DNA of 64,000 nt from Leptobrachium leishanense (GCA_009667805.1 CM019064.1:276687662-276751661); one strand, 5' to 3'; numbered from the stretch's first letter, positions 50,185 through 62,300 are shown. Program-made: numbers and translations. Notes: a model not told the origin generated them from the sequence alone.

Positions 50185-51255
50185 TGACTTTCAGTGCAGT
50201 TCAGCGGCAGTGAAATTCCCCATAGACAATTAATGGTTTATCTATTCAGAGAACGCTGAACAACACCGAAATGTCAATGAAATAAGCTGATTTTCGGTGG
50301 TTCGTTCGACAAGTTTAAACAGGCAAATCCCATAGGTTTCAATGTAAAAGAATATTCCCTGTATTTGGGCCCTATTACATTGATAACGCTAACGCTCACC
50401 TGTGTGAGTGTTAATGTTAGCTCTGGTTGCCCTAGCGCGGGTGCACCATATTACAGTCCGAACGCTATCGGGTTAAAAAAACCATTGGCCATTTGGAGCT
50501 TGCACTTTTCAGAGCGAGGTTACTGTTCTTTGCGCTCCCCATGCTTAGCATATGGAGCGCAAAGCATTAATTAGCGTTAAGATTACGAAGTAATAACCCA
50601 AAATACCGTCCCACTGCGGTTAACTGAAAGTTAACCACAGCTAGGACGTGGTGCTAACTGATTCCGCTTCTGTATAATCCGTCAGCACCAGCTGAAAATG
50701 AAACCAAAAATCCAATACTCACCTCCCACATCGCAAGAACTGCAGCTTCATCCGCTTCTTCTTGCCGCCCGGAGCAGAGAAGGGGGGAAAAAGTCCCCAG
50801 TCACCCTCTACGAATCACTCCGCCAACCTGCCAGATCTTGAGAGGCGTAATCATGCAGGTCATGTGACCAGCAGCATTAGCCTCAATGCAGTCCTATGGA
50901 CTTATTGGAGGGGTTTCTTGCGGCGGCGCTGTGAGCATCCCAAGGCCTAGCACCATGTTATGGGTAGGCTGCTGGATTAAAACGGGGATACTAAGGAGAA
51001 AATTGCAGATGCAGGTTTTCCTCCTTAGCGTCCACGTTTTAGCATGATGATCATGATATGGTCCTTTATTTTTTATTCAACCATTTATTCTTTTCATTTG
51101 CAGATAATAGCCTATTTATTTATTGATTTATTTTTTTTGTATTTTTTTCGTGACATTTTTGGATTCCTAATTATTTTAAACAACGAGGCTTTTTTTCTTT
51201 GCCAAATGTAGTGGTTTTTATTTTTTTCCTTCAATCTGGCAGCGTTCGGCTAGTG
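50185..51255. mobile_element. Split copy of the 27461 element
   Basis: 50185-50357 matches the middle of the 27461 element (TTATCTATTCAGAGAACGC near 50240), and 51067-51255 resumes with its T-rich block (ATTCAACCATTTATTC). The intervening ~700 bp are foreign. Outer ends are not clearly preserved. Confidence 0.6.
50358..51063. mobile_element. Element nested in the split copy
   Basis: The left part reads GGGCCCTATTACATTGATAA and the right end CATGATATGGTCC, a loose inverted repeat. The body is GC-richer and contains TTAGCGTTA-type words. Its boundaries are set mainly by where the host sequence stops and resumes. Non-coding. Confidence 0.55.
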
Positions 51256-51366
51256 CTGTCCTTGGTGCTGAAACATATTTCAGCACCAAGGATAGCGGTA
51301 TCTTTTGCTCTGGAGCCCCACGGAACTAGTGTCCTTGGTGGTGAAATATATTTCCACACCAAGGAC
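51255..51366. repeat. Two related hairpins in tandem
   Basis: First stem 51255-51273 with 51278-51296, one G-T pair. Second stem 51331-51348 with 51349-51366, two mismatches and almost no loop. Both share GTCCTTGGTG and the inverse CACCAAGGA, so one is probably a duplicate of the other at a 76-bp step. Function unknown. Confidence 0.8.
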
Positions 51367-51425
51367 AGGGGGATTACGTATCTTTTTTATCCTAATCGAA
51401 GTAATTAATGAATCCGTTTCACATT

Positions 51426-51640
51426 CCAAAATAACGAATAAAAACGAAATAACGAATCGATATGAAATACAAATTACTAATCTCCCCAAAATAACGAATC
51501 AATACAAAATAAGAATTACTAATCTCCCGAAATAACCAATCGATCTGAAATACGAATCATGGTAACATAATGAATGCACCAAAACGAGCTAAAAAAACGT
51601 AACGGATCGATACGAAAATAAAACAAATTTTTCGCTGTGC
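51426..51640 (+). repeat. ~42-bp AT-rich tandem repeat
   Basis: Units begin near 51446, 51487 and 51529 with ATAACGAATCGATA-like sequence and contain TTACTAATCTCCC. Outer units have diverged. CGAAT and CGAT words are the constant part. Confidence 0.75.
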
Positions 51641-52117
51641 ATAGGTCTAGTGAGAATCAAATTGTTCATGGTTTTTTTATGTGTTAAGTATAGAAATTAA
51701 TTTACAGTAGGCAGCCTTCACAGACCGTTTCTTTGAGCAAAATTCACTTAATAGACCTGTGTCACACATAAAAAGTTCATATTGATGGCTGCTGGACTCA
51801 AACCTTATCCTAATGATTCATGACAGCAATCCTAATAAAAATATACATCAACAAGTCTTTTGATTTCATTGAGAAACTCAAGTGTATCTTTTTTCATTGT
51901 TTATCCTAGTTCAGACTACCTTTTGTAGTATTATATGTGATGCCTGTAGTAGTATTTTCCTATAGATTTGGGGTATCAGCCTTTTTTCTTCTTTAAACTA
52001 TACAGATGAGCTGACTTTGAGATGTACAGTTGTATGGTATTAATCCGTTCAATAACTAAATACAGTATCTCCAAATGGCAGCTATGCAGAGTTTAATTGG
52101 ACTCCCTTTTAGGGATT
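51641..52117. other. Unassigned AT-rich DNA
   Basis: No gene or repeat recognised. Confidence 0.5.
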
Positions 52118-52690
52118 ATATTTATTTATAAAGGATTTTACCAGGAAGGATACATTGATATTTCTCTCATTTTCAAGTACGTGCTGGGTTCAAGAACAAT
52201 AAAATGTTACAGTTGTTACAGAAATACAAAGTAATACAATGCACGATATTAAAAAACCTCACAAATATACAGATTAACAGAAAATAAATATGCAGGAAAT
52301 ATAGTCACTATGTTACATGTTTACAGGTGCATTCCATATTGAGGTATGTTAATAGGGAGCTCGTGAGTTACTTTAGACTGGGGGAAGATTTGATGGCGTC
52401 TGGGAGGTTATTCCATAACTGCGGTGCTCTATAGGAAAATGAGGATCGAGCCAATTTCTTTTTGTATTGTGGTATTGCAAGTAAGGTGCTGGTCCTGGAT
52501 CAGAGGTTATAGGATGAGGGAACTGCTAGGGGAAGCAGCCTATTCAGGTAGGGTGGCAGCTTCTCAGAAAAGCTCTTAAACACCAGTTTGGAAAGGTGAA
52601 GGGTGCGTTTAGATTCCAGCGACAGCCAGTTTAGCTCTTTTAACATGTCACAATTCATGTCAATATGATATATACGAGTTAGGAGACTTA
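52118..52690 (-). mobile_element. 5'-truncated LINE, 3' end at left
   Basis: On the minus strand it ends GGTAAAATCCTTTATAAATA, the same end as the plus-strand copy nested at 18334. About 570 bp survive, farther upstream than any other copy here. No frame with a reverse transcriptase motif remains. A CR1/L2-like group is likely but not proven. Confidence 0.65.
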
Positions 52691-54349
52691 AAATGTGTGA
52701 CCCTCAGAGCTGACAGTTTTACCTGTGGTTGTATCTTGATATGCTATCAAAATATTGTCTTAAATGAGTAGCAAACATTAAAATTGATCTTCCCACCAGT
52801 ATTCATTCCTCTACATCCTAATTGCAGCTGCTGAATGTTTGTCCTATATAGTCAAATATGTAACTGCTTTATAAGCAGGATGAATTCATCAAATTAATGA
52901 CCTTTGGAAGAGTCGCATTGCTTCTCTACTTTAGAGTCTTAATTTAGTCAATTTGGATAAATAAGGTATGTCAAATTGCTCGCTTAGATACCCTGTAAAT
53001 ATTTATGTATACGCCATGTATTATGCACATTTCGAATGCAAAGGGGTTATTTATAGCTGAGTGGAAGGTTATGATTGACACACATTTAATTATGATTAAG
53101 TCTGATCTCAGCACGGCTTTATCTTCAGGAACGTAACGCACTGCAATCAAAGTCTCTTCTATTTTATGTACAAATTAATATCCTTCTGGCAAAGATCAGA
53201 AGCTCCCAGTTTATTTATTTATTTTATTTTAGCAAACGGGATGTCAGAGTTACAGGCTTTTTGGTGGAATTACATTTTGCAAAGCCAGTCATTTTAATTG
53301 CAATATTTTTAGATTTTGGCATGCCTGTTACTTTTCTGTTTTTGCATATGCCTTTTTATGTTCTTTAATGTACATACCGTTTTAATTCATGCTTGCGCTC
53401 GTAATACTAAGCAAAAAACCTTACTTGTGAAGCATGCGTATTTTGATCACAGTAGATGAAAAAGCTGTACGGCCACATGCAGGGATTTTATTCATTGATT
53501 TGTTATGGTTCATGGTTTTGTGAAGATTGCGTAGACTTGCAATTCATGCATCACAGTTTTCTGATACTTTCTCACTGTCTTGCTATACAGTTCAGTGGTA
53601 GGATTTGCCCTATAAATTTTAACTTGGGTTGAATAACCTTAATAAAATACCAGTTTTGAGTTTTGTAAACTTATTTAAAGCACCAGTCTAACTTTGTAAA
53701 AAGAAATGGTTTATTTTGTTAGTTTTTTTGTTGTTTTAGTTACTGAACACAGATCAGAGATGAGAAGAATCTCTGCCCTCCACTTTTTATGGGACCACTT
53801 GGGAATGTCGACGCATTGTAAGAATATATTGCATGCGTTCTTCAGTAAATGGTCCTGACACTAGGGTTAGTCATCAGCTTGGTAACATATGTCCTCATTG
53901 TATGCATAGATGATGCTCATTGATAAGTCAAGGTACAATAACTGTTGTCTGGTCTTGTGCTATCATTGTTACACACCTCAGTATTTCATGCAAAGCAGTG
54001 ATTCATTCACTTTCTGACACTTTCTACTATGTTATGGGATTTTTGCTGTCATATACATTGCCTGTTGTAAATCCAACATAGTCATGGACACTGTACAATA
54101 TAGCAGTAAACGGTAAAGTTTGCTGAACTGTTTGTTACAGTGAGGGTTGGAGCTGCTCTTTGTAGCAGGAGTGAGAATTCACAAAAAAATTCTCCCTATT
54201 TGAGAGCACTCTGACCACCTGCATCAAAGTGGCATGTAAATAGAGCTTTATACACTAAATATGATTTTGTAAATGTATTTTAGTTCTAAATTGTGTATAT
54301 TTGTTTGCGTTACAGGCTTAGTGCTCAACTTGAACTAGAGTCAGGTAAC
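52691..54349. other. Unassigned AT-rich DNA
   Basis: No gene, array or transposon end recognised in about 1.65 kb. Confidence 0.5.
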
Positions 54350-54890
54350 AAATAATATAGGCAAGGCGAGCTGAAAACTACCAGAGCCCCCAGGCAATAA
54401 GAGATCATGGAGCCCCTTGGGCAACACCCACATAAAAGCCACACCCTCACAACCCGCACCCATACAATGCAACAATCACATGTACATTATTGTGTTAAAG
54501 AATTTCTTCACACAATTTGCAAATAATTATTTTAATGAGGTATGAAAATCCACTTGGGAAGCCATTGTGCCCCCTCCAGACTTACAGATGGCCACTGCAG
54601 TGCTGCAGCAGCCGTCACCCACTCACTGCAGCTAAGGTTGCGACGTGGCACAGAAGGTCCCTGTGACTCACATGGGAATCTGCCGATCACTTTTCAGGTT
54701 TATAAGATAGTGTACATTATTGGTACACTTGTACATACAGCACATTACAGAGCGCCACCGCAATAAAACTCACAGTAATGTGTGGTGTCTATGACCGTGT
54801 CCCAGAGCTCCATAGCAATAAAACTCATAGCAATGTACAGTGTGCATGAGCGTATCACAAAGCTCCACAGCAATAAAATGCAGAAACAAT
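54350..54890. mobile_element. Likely hAT-derived fragment with ~55-bp units
   Basis: 54385-54470 resembles the interior of hAT elements (CAGAGCCCCCAGGCAATAAG, CACCCACATAAAAGCC). At 54740-54880 lie two to three plus-strand ~55-bp units (GCAATAAAACTCACAGTAAT). No termini or duplications seen. Confidence 0.5.
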
Positions 54891-55379
54891 TATATTTTAT
54901 TTATTAATCTAAAGTATAGTGTAAAATACAGTATAACATTAAAATGTATTTAATTAAAAAAAATATAGTTACATATTACAATATGTTAATAAAATAATTA
55001 AATATCAAAATTAATTTAAATATATTTTTAAAAAAATGTGTTAATTCTGCAGTATTGGCATTATAAGGGGGAAAAATGTTGATGCTGTTAGATCAAAAAA
55101 GATTGTTGCTTATTTTACCCATTCACTCCCAATGTTGCGTTATCTCGATTTTTTTTTTCTATTGTAATAGACTGAGAAGCACTCATTTAGCATATCAAAC
55201 CCAAATTTGACACATTTTTAAAGCAAGATTAGTGTGATCCCTGTGGAGAAACTAAATACAAAATTGTATCTCTCTCCAGGCAGATAGCAGCCCCAGTCCT
55301 CATAGTAACAAAAAGTGTTGCAGTACAATAGCCAGGAAGGGGACAGACTACAAGGAGAGCCCTGTGGTCACTCTCTACT
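54891..55379. other. Very AT-rich DNA
   Basis: 54891-55040 is almost wholly A/T with ATTTAATTAAAA-like words. No gene recognised. Confidence 0.5.
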
Positions 55380-55990
55380 GTACAGGGATAAGAGATTCAG
55401 GGGGTTACAATGACTGAAAATCCCTGTACACTACAGATACAAGGTGTTACTGTAATATTTATATACATGCAATATGCCATATACAGATAATATGCTTATA
55501 TTCTAGTTGGTATTTTTTGGAAGCTGCATTGCTATTAATCTCATCGTGATCACTACAAATCCTCAGAAGTAGCACATCTCACCATTTTTATTAGTTATCT
55601 TTGTCATAGTTACAATATTTGACACAAAGGCCATTTCTGTCCATTTGCTGATAATGCAGACCCCTTGTGAGATTATGCAAGTTGAGGAACACCATCTTGA
55701 GTACAGAATCTTTAATTCAAACAATATCTCTGTAATGAATACATGAAAAAAATTAGCAAATTTACATTATTTAAATTTTTTACTATCTCAGAACAAGAAT
55801 ATCTGTTGAAATTTTCTATTTTACCCTATTTCATTTTTAACTTTGCTTTACGTGTTTCAAATAAATGTTATGATAAATTTCAACAAAAATTGCTTGATAG
55901 TGAAGCGGTTAACGGTATTTTTTTAATTTTACACCTTATATAGTCATGTTTGGTATCCTTGGATAGTCTAACCCCTGAATCGTCCAGTGA
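55380..55990 (+). repeat. Dispersed repeat R (copy 3 of 3) with hairpin-B trace
   Basis: 55400-55760 shares the block order of 10600-10982. Downstream, 55943-55975 carries TAGTCATGTTTGGTATCCTT, the entry into hairpin module B. This ties repeat R to the TTAA/hairpin superfamily. Confidence 0.6.
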
Positions 55991-56122
55991 AACCTCATAT
56001 GATCTTGTGGGATGAGCACCATGGAGATAAAAGGGTCCAAAGGACCACCTCTTCTCTGCACAGCCTGTGTTTTTGACAGACCAGGGCCTTATTCCCAGTT
56101 TGTTGTAAACTTAACCAGAGCT

Positions 56123-56127
56123 GTCAT
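56123..56127. other. Left 5-bp duplication of the 56128 LTR
   Basis: GTCAT, repeated at 57685-57689. Confidence 0.6.
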
Positions 56128-57684
56128 TGTCAGGCTCACACCAGGATGGAGTCATGGCGTGGCCTTATGTTTATTTTCCCAGATGGTGGGGAGAGCAAAT
56201 CAGGCAGACACAGGAAGCAGTATAAGTAATATTAAGTGTATTCTCAAGGTAAGCACACAGCAACAGTCTTATATACACTTGCAGAATACTGAAAACAAAT
56301 ACACAAGTCCTTCTTCACAAAGGTAGTCTCTTCTGCTGTACCAAGGATAGTGGGCTAGGTAGTGTTCCCCAAGTAGGAACCAGGAGCTCTTCACAAAATG
56401 TACCTTGAACACAGCCACAGGTGTAGTCTGGATACGCCAGGGATAGTGGGCTATGCAGTGTCCACTGCTGACAAGATCCACAGGCCTGGAACCAGGAGTT
56501 CTTCGCAAAAGGTCTTGATGTAACGCAGTTAGATGAATAAGGAACACTTACAGGGTTATCCAAAGAGATCCGAATTGCTGGAGAAAGGTAACCGAACGCT
56601 GAAAATCAGCATTCGGTTACCTTTCTTGGCCATTCGGCTATCCAGAGAGCAGGCAATACGCCAAATCCTGGTGAATTGCCTGCACATACGGTGCCTGTTC
56701 GGTGCCTGTTCGAGGGCAGTGAAATCCCCATAGTGAAGCACTGCTTCGGCTATTCAGAGAACACAAACCAGCAGTGAAAGGTTCCCCTAATGCCCTGCCA
56801 TTCGGTGGTTTAATTCGGCAAGTTTATTCAGGAGAATCCCATAGGCTTCAATGTTAAAAATATTCCCGTTTTAATTCAATATCTAATAAACCGTTCATTA
56901 TAAAATTCGCAGCAAAAAGTCTCTTTATTTATAGATTTTTTAGGATACTTTAAGCATTTTTCTTATTTTTTTTTTTTTTTTAAAAGTCCGATTTTTTTTT
57001 GATTTTTTTTTCAGTTTACTTATTTTTTTTGTAACAGCCCTTTTTATTATCATTCCCTGGACCTCCTGTGAAAATTTCAGACATTTTCGCTCAGTAGTTT
57101 CTTTGCAAACAGCGTTTCATTTTCCCAGATTCATACAAATGGTTTTTCTAATTTATTCACTGCCTCCTCTACGTCACAGCTGCTTCGGCTCTGTGTGATT
57201 CGGCTCCTGTTCGGCTCCTGTTCGGCTTCTTCGAAGGTTAATCCAGATGTTTTTGCTTGTTTTCAGCGTGCATTCGGTTAGTGTTCGTCAGGTTTTCGGT
57301 AGCTTTTCCCTGCAATTCGGGGACCCTGTGCTGTTTGCTGAATACACCGCAGGGTCACCGAAATGCAATCGGCAAAAGGAACCGAATTGAAGAGAACGAA
57401 AAGTCACCGAACGTGCGGTGACTTTTCGAATCTCTTTGGATAACCCTGTTAGAATAGCAATAACAGTACAGAGGAATGTTGGGAATAGACAGACTCAGGG
57501 AGAGGTGGCTCACAAGTAAAGGGCAGGGAACACAAAATGAGAGAGCCCTGAGAGAAGGGTGTGTCCAGGTTTTATACACACCACACACCAGATCAGAGCA
57601 GGAATTAACCCTTGAGTGATACAGACAGGCAGAGAATGGAAAGCCAGACTGGTCATAGCAGGTTCCCAGGGCTGAGGCATGACC
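56128..57684 (-). mobile_element. Solo LTR split by a CAGGG element
   Basis: Starts TGTCAGGCTC and ends GAGGCATGACC; the last base departs from the TG...CA rule. GTCAT lies on both sides, a 5-bp duplication as Gypsy-type elements leave. Without the nested element it is about 656 bp. The minus strand has GTATAAAAC (about 57573), a plausible TATA box, which favours minus orientation. No internal retrotransposon genes nearby. Confidence 0.6.
56551..57448 (+). mobile_element. CAGGG hairpin-rich element with TTA duplications
   Basis: Starts CAGGGTTATCCAAAGAGATC and ends CTCTTTGGATAACCCTG, with TTA on both sides (56548-56550, 57449-57451). All the main hairpins are present. At 898 bp and with matching ends, it is among the best preserved copies. 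Its position within an LTR makes it younger than that LTR. Confidence 0.9.
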
Positions 57685-57842
57685 GTCATAACCTTAACAA
57701 CCTCATAAACCATAAAGGCTCTGGTAAGTTTACAATAGCTCTGGTTAGGTTAGCACCAACCTTGGAATAGAACCCACATTTTGTAATAACACACTGTGCC
57801 ATCACTTGGACACTTGCTCCCAGCTTGGGGAATGAGAAAGTA

Positions 57843-57975
57843 AGCAACTGCAGCAACACTGTTTAGTTCATAATTAAAATGTTGACAATGGTGATGTATT
57901 TGAACAAAAGGAAAAAAAAAAGGACAGCTTTTATTATTTGTTTTACTTTTACAGAATATATAGTCATATCCTTTG
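57843..57975 (+). repeat. Hairpin module A/B trace
   Basis: AGCAACACTGTTTAGTTC ... GTTGACAATGGTGATG corresponds to hairpin A, and ATATAGTCATATCCTTTGG to the entry of hairpin B. Both are diverged. Confidence 0.5.
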
Positions 57976-57993
57976 GCCCCACCAACGACACAT

Positions 57994-58255
57994 TATTATT
58001 ATTATTATTATTATTCTTTATTTATAAAGCACTAGCATATTCCGCAGCACTGTACAATAGGCCCAGTATAGACAGGGTTACAATACATTGATCAACATTT
58101 GACAAACAGTACAGGAGGAGATGAGGGCCCTATTCCCGTAGGAACTCACAATCTGGGAGGGTTGGGGTTGGAAACAGGAGGAGAGGACTGCAAGGTGAGA
58201 GTGATTGATGGTTGCGTCAGTGAGTTGGTTGGTAGGCTTCCCTAAATAGGAACAT
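57994..58255 (-). mobile_element. L2-type LINE 3' end
   Basis: Begins with an ATT microsatellite (57994-58018), then TATAAAGCACTAGCATATTC and GGAGATGAGGGCCCTAT, matching 24417-24720 in order. A second insertion of the same family, 5'-truncated. Confidence 0.7.
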
Positions 58256-58725
58256 TTAAGTCCAGAGATACAGGGGTCTAAATCTCCAGTGTGCATCTTC
58301 TGTAAAGGGATTTCCCTCTCCTGGCAGGGCAGGGGGGTCCTCCTTTGAAACATCATTGCACACACCATTGATGACTCCTGCAGGCTACAGCGGGAGGTAT
58401 TCCCTCAGTGAGGACTGACATCTAGGATGTCAGCCCACTAGGGCTGAAGCCCCTGCTCAGTGCTAGATCGGCACTGGGAAGGGACTAAGGCAGGACATGT
58501 AGCATCCACCGTACGAGGGAGGGAATCCCCATGATGATCCCGCTGTCCATGCACTGGAGGGTGTGTTTACCACAGAGGGGATAATCATAAATGTATAACT
58601 TGCGCCAAAGCGAGAATAGGGCAGCACAGCAAGTCTTCTTGATGGGGCCACAAATCTGCTCCCCGCATCCCTGGGGCCCTCAGACTGTGCCCGAGCGCCC
58701 ATGGGTCAGTCTGACCATCAATTCA
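58256..58725 (+). repeat. GC-rich interior of an old TTAA-type element
   Basis: Contains GACATCTAGGATGTCAGCCC, a palindrome parallel to GACATCCAAGATGTC at 11808 and 13601, within similar GC-rich sequence. Ends are not recognisable. Confidence 0.4.
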
Positions 58726-60628
58726 ATTTATAAGAAACACTCATGAATATCATATTTTTGATAAATGTGACTTTTCCATTCTTATTAAAATAAAAACAAA
58801 AAAACCCACTAATAGTTCACTAGATAAAATTCATTAGCTCTTTTATTCACGTACTGTTAGAGAATATTATGCAAATATACTAAATATCCATTTGAGTGCT
58901 CATGCTTTAATGTGATATAAACAAAACGCATTGAATTATCAAAGCTATTGCTGCGTTGCTTTGCTACATCATAATGTTTTAATAAGATTTTATTTGTAAT
59001 GAAAATCATAATTGGTTTAAACAATATCTGCTTGCATGATGCATTTTTTGTAAATCTCTTTAGATCTAAAACTTGGTGCGTTATACTGAACTAAATACAG
59101 AAATTTTCTGCTTTTTCTACTGCAATTTGGCTAGGTTTCGAAATGACAAAATTAAGGGCAAATAGGTGTTTCAAATCCCGTAAGAAAATCAACTGTTATC
59201 TGCACTAGCTCTATATTGCTAATGAAATTCCGGCTTTGATTGGTAAGCCTATATTTGAAAATAATAACAAATGCTGAAAAGGATTGATAAGTTGCTTTTT
59301 TGGGCAGAAAAACAGAGAACATCAGACTGAAACCTTCTTTTAAACATTGGAATTTCAAATCGCCATGCTCAATAGCAATAATCAATATGATGCGGGTCAT
59401 AAATCAGTTTTTTCAGGCATATCCTGGCCATTTTTTTGGAACAGCATAATGTTTTGAGGACACAAAGTATCATAACCTACACAACAAATATCAAAGCCTT
59501 TGTTGATCATTCGATATAACCCCTGGGATCTTATCTTGAGCTGGGTCACTTTCTCTGCAAAATATATTTGTGTATTAAACATTAATCTGTTTATTGATTG
59601 GATACCATTGGCAACATTTTTAGGAACAATTTTCTCTCATTAACTCCTTTACTACCTTTATGGAGTATACATGATCTTCAAAAGCACCTTCATTTGCAGG
59701 TAGGCTCCAGAAAGAACATGCCCTTAAAGTTTTAACACATCAGACATGACAGCTGAAATTGTTGAAAGTGTTTGAAAAGCTTGTAGGCCCACTTGATCCT
59801 GCACAGAAACGTGGAGCTCAAGCTATAATCCATATGTAGTACCACTTTTTGGCCTATATCTATGACCTAAGGCATAAATACAGAGAACAAATACAGTTAC
59901 TGTACTTTTCCTTAAATATTTATTGTTTAGGTAAAGGAATATGAGTTCTGATAGCAGGTCCTGACAGTGATATGATGAAAAGAAGGCGTTAATAAACACA
60001 GTCTAGGCATCATAACAACTGTTGTTTGTGGTTATGGTGCAAAGGCTCTGAAGCATTGCATAACAAAAACTAAATAGTTCTGGACAAATACTACAGGGAC
60101 AGAGTTCCTAATATAACTCCACCTAGAGATCTGTCAATCATATTCAGTTAATTACAGTTTCTGAAACTCGCACCATCTGGCACAGGTGAACAACGCATCT
60201 CATCGGTATTATAAGGCAATTTTTCTAATTTTCATCTTTTGATGGTGTTTGGTCGTGACAAATATTACTTTCTTAATATGTATGGTTTTTAGTACATCTA
60301 CTAATATATGTGCCGATGGGCAATGTGTGAAAAGTGCAGAATGTCAAGTCTATATAACGCAGGCCAGAAATAAATTTGTTATTCATTATGGGATCCCAAA
60401 TGAATCACCTTGATAAAATAATTGTTTTCATCGTAGAATGTGTGTATATTGCAGATTTGTCGCTGTGCTCCCCCTCTGCCTGAAGGAATGAATTGTGTCC
60501 AATAAAACATATAAATAAAGAGACTGTCACTGTAAGGGATTTCATTGTGTGAGTTGGTAAGGTGTATGTATGAAACATATGTGTACATAAGTGTATTTTC
60601 ATTTAAATTGCCAATGTCCACAGTGTTC
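58726..60628. other. 1.9 kb without recognised features
   Basis: AT-rich; no gene, array or transposon end seen. Confidence 0.5.
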
Positions 60629-60636
60629 CTCTAGGG

Positions 60637-60811
60637 CTGTGTTTCCCAAACCTGTCCTCAGGAAGCACTGACCCGCCAGGTTTTCCAGATATATGAAGCA
60701 CAGCACAGGTGACATAATTTGCTGCTCAGTGATTGCAGGATTCAGACTGTATTTCCCCAAGGTGATCTGCAAAATATGGCCTGGTTGAGAGGACAGGTTT
60801 GGGAAGCACTG
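60637..60811 (+). mobile_element. 175-bp hAT MITE with perfect 8-bp duplication (copy 2 of 2)
   Basis: Ends CTGTGTTTCCCAAACC and GGTTTGGGAAGCACTG are inverted repeats. CTCTAGGG flanks both sides (60629-60636, 60812-60819). The inverted relative at 34446 shares GCTGCTCAGTGATTGCAGG and CCCCAAGGTGATCTG. Non-coding, mobilised in trans if at all. Confidence 0.9.
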
Positions 60812-60819
60812 CTCTAGGG

Positions 60820-61051
60820 TCTACTCACTAAGAACCTTTGTGCTTTTATCAACAATGGTGGATTTACTTCTGCAAACTAGGGTTGATCAACTACGGTATT
60901 ACTATGATGAATTCTCTATCTAAGGAAGCTCCACAAATATCAGAGTTGTGGCTTACCCTCAGAGAGAGACAATCTCAGTCCTGTGGGGTCCCAGGTTGCC
61001 CTCTGTGGGGAAGCAGCTCTACCTCAAAGTACATACAAAGAGAACCAGAGG
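60820..61051. other. Unassigned DNA
   Basis: No gene recognised; 60840-60900 resembles the weak MITE-like words near 40290. Confidence 0.4.
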
Positions 61052-61056
61052 GTGAC
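61052..61056. other. Left 5-bp duplication of the 61057 LTR
   Basis: GTGAC, repeated at 61897-61901. Confidence 0.82.
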
Positions 61057-61896
61057 TGTCACGTTTCGTCGTTCCAGCCCTGTACCCCTGCCCTCTGTGT
61101 TCTTGAATATTTTGTGCTGGCATCACCCCAGACTGCTAGTCCTAGTTTGCAGTTTAGGGGTTAATTGCTTTCCATCTGCTGCAGCTCACCTGTTGGTCCT
61201 TGTGTGCTGATCTCCTCCCTATTTAGAGTAGTGAGCCCATAACCCATTGCTCTGTCATTGTTCCAGTCTGCCTGTATATCCAGTCTGTGTTCTAGAGCTC
61301 CCTGCTGTTATTTCCAGTCCTTGTTGGTATTTTCCTGCTTAGTTTATTTCTTTGGTTTTGTCTCCTTGTCTGTCTGCTGTTTCCTGAGGTATTTCGTGTT
61401 CTGGTTTATTTCTAGTTATTCCTGTGTATTCAGTTCAAGTGTTTCTCCCTTGCTGTGTTTTGGTTTTCTGTTTCTGTTATATGTTTGACTGATTCCCTGA
61501 TTTTGACCCTTTTGCCTGGCTGACATCCCTCCCAGTTCTGGATCCCTGGCATATGTATTTCTTACTCTGGTTCTGACTCTTGGCTTTTTCCTCTTGACCA
61601 GCCACGTCCCTGCATCATCCTAGACTGTTTTATTGATATTTATATATTCTGACTCCCCTGCATTTTTCCAGACTCTGCACATTGCTACGTTTTTATTTCT
61701 TCTATAGTATAGATCCGGCTATCTCAAAAGACCGGTCTTTCAGAATAGGGCTGCTGTGTTATTGTGCAGAGGTCTCTGGTCCAGGTTGTGTTTCTCAGTG
61801 TTGTGCTGTATTGTTTGTCTGCATATTGGGGCTTTCCTATGAACCAGGTCCTCACCTTGGTGCGTGCCAGGTGCCTTCTTTGTGAAATTTGTGACA
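61057..61896 (+). mobile_element. 840-bp solo LTR, Gypsy-like
   Basis: Starts TGTCACG and ends TTTGTGACA, a short inverted repeat in the TG...CA form, with GTGAC on both sides. A 5-bp duplication is usual for Ty3/Gypsy. The body is pyrimidine-rich. CTATTTAGAG at about 61220 may be a TATA-like box; I saw no AATAAA in the expected place, so orientation is tentative. No internal region or second LTR follows, so it arose by LTR-LTR recombination. Small frames within it are not genes. Confidence 0.82.
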
Positions 61897-61901
61897 GTGA
61901 C

Positions 61902-62092
61902 TCCTGGAAGTAGACAGTATAAGCTTTATTCAAGTATGGCTCAGAGGTCAAATACTGTATGTGACGTTTCTGTAAGTGACTTAATTATGCACTCGCCTGG
62001 AAGTTCCACCATAGTTCAGCATAATTTCCACTGCTGTTTTTACTGAAGTTGTTCAGCGTAGTTGTTACCATTGTTTCAGAATTGCTCAGCAT
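61902..62092. other. Unassigned DNA
   Basis: No gene; weak MITE-like words (GTTCAGCATAATT, GTTCAGCGTAGTT) near 62015 and 62050. Confidence 0.4.
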
Positions 62093-62300
62093 TAGAAACA
62101 TAGAAACATAGAAAAATGTCGGCAGATAAGAACCTTTCGACCCATCTAGTCTGCCCAATTACATGGATACTTTACCTGGATTTATCTTTTGTTTAGGATA
62201 GCCTTATGCCTATCCCATGCTTGCTTAAATTCAATTACTGTTTTGGCCTCTACCACTTCTACTGTTTCTATGGGAGTTTGACGGAGATCTGCCGCTTTAT
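62093..62300 (+). repeat. Dispersed repeat, longer copy of the 25675 insert
   Basis: Starts AGAAACATAGAAACATAG as at 25675 and continues past that copy's end with GCCTATCCCATGCTTGC. The near identity over about 110 bp suggests a recently active family. Class not determined. Confidence 0.7.

Noticed and set aside
61258..61488. 76-codon hydrophobic frame resembling a membrane protein
   Set aside because: It lies entirely within the solo LTR, whose T-rich sequence encodes F, L, V and S by chance.
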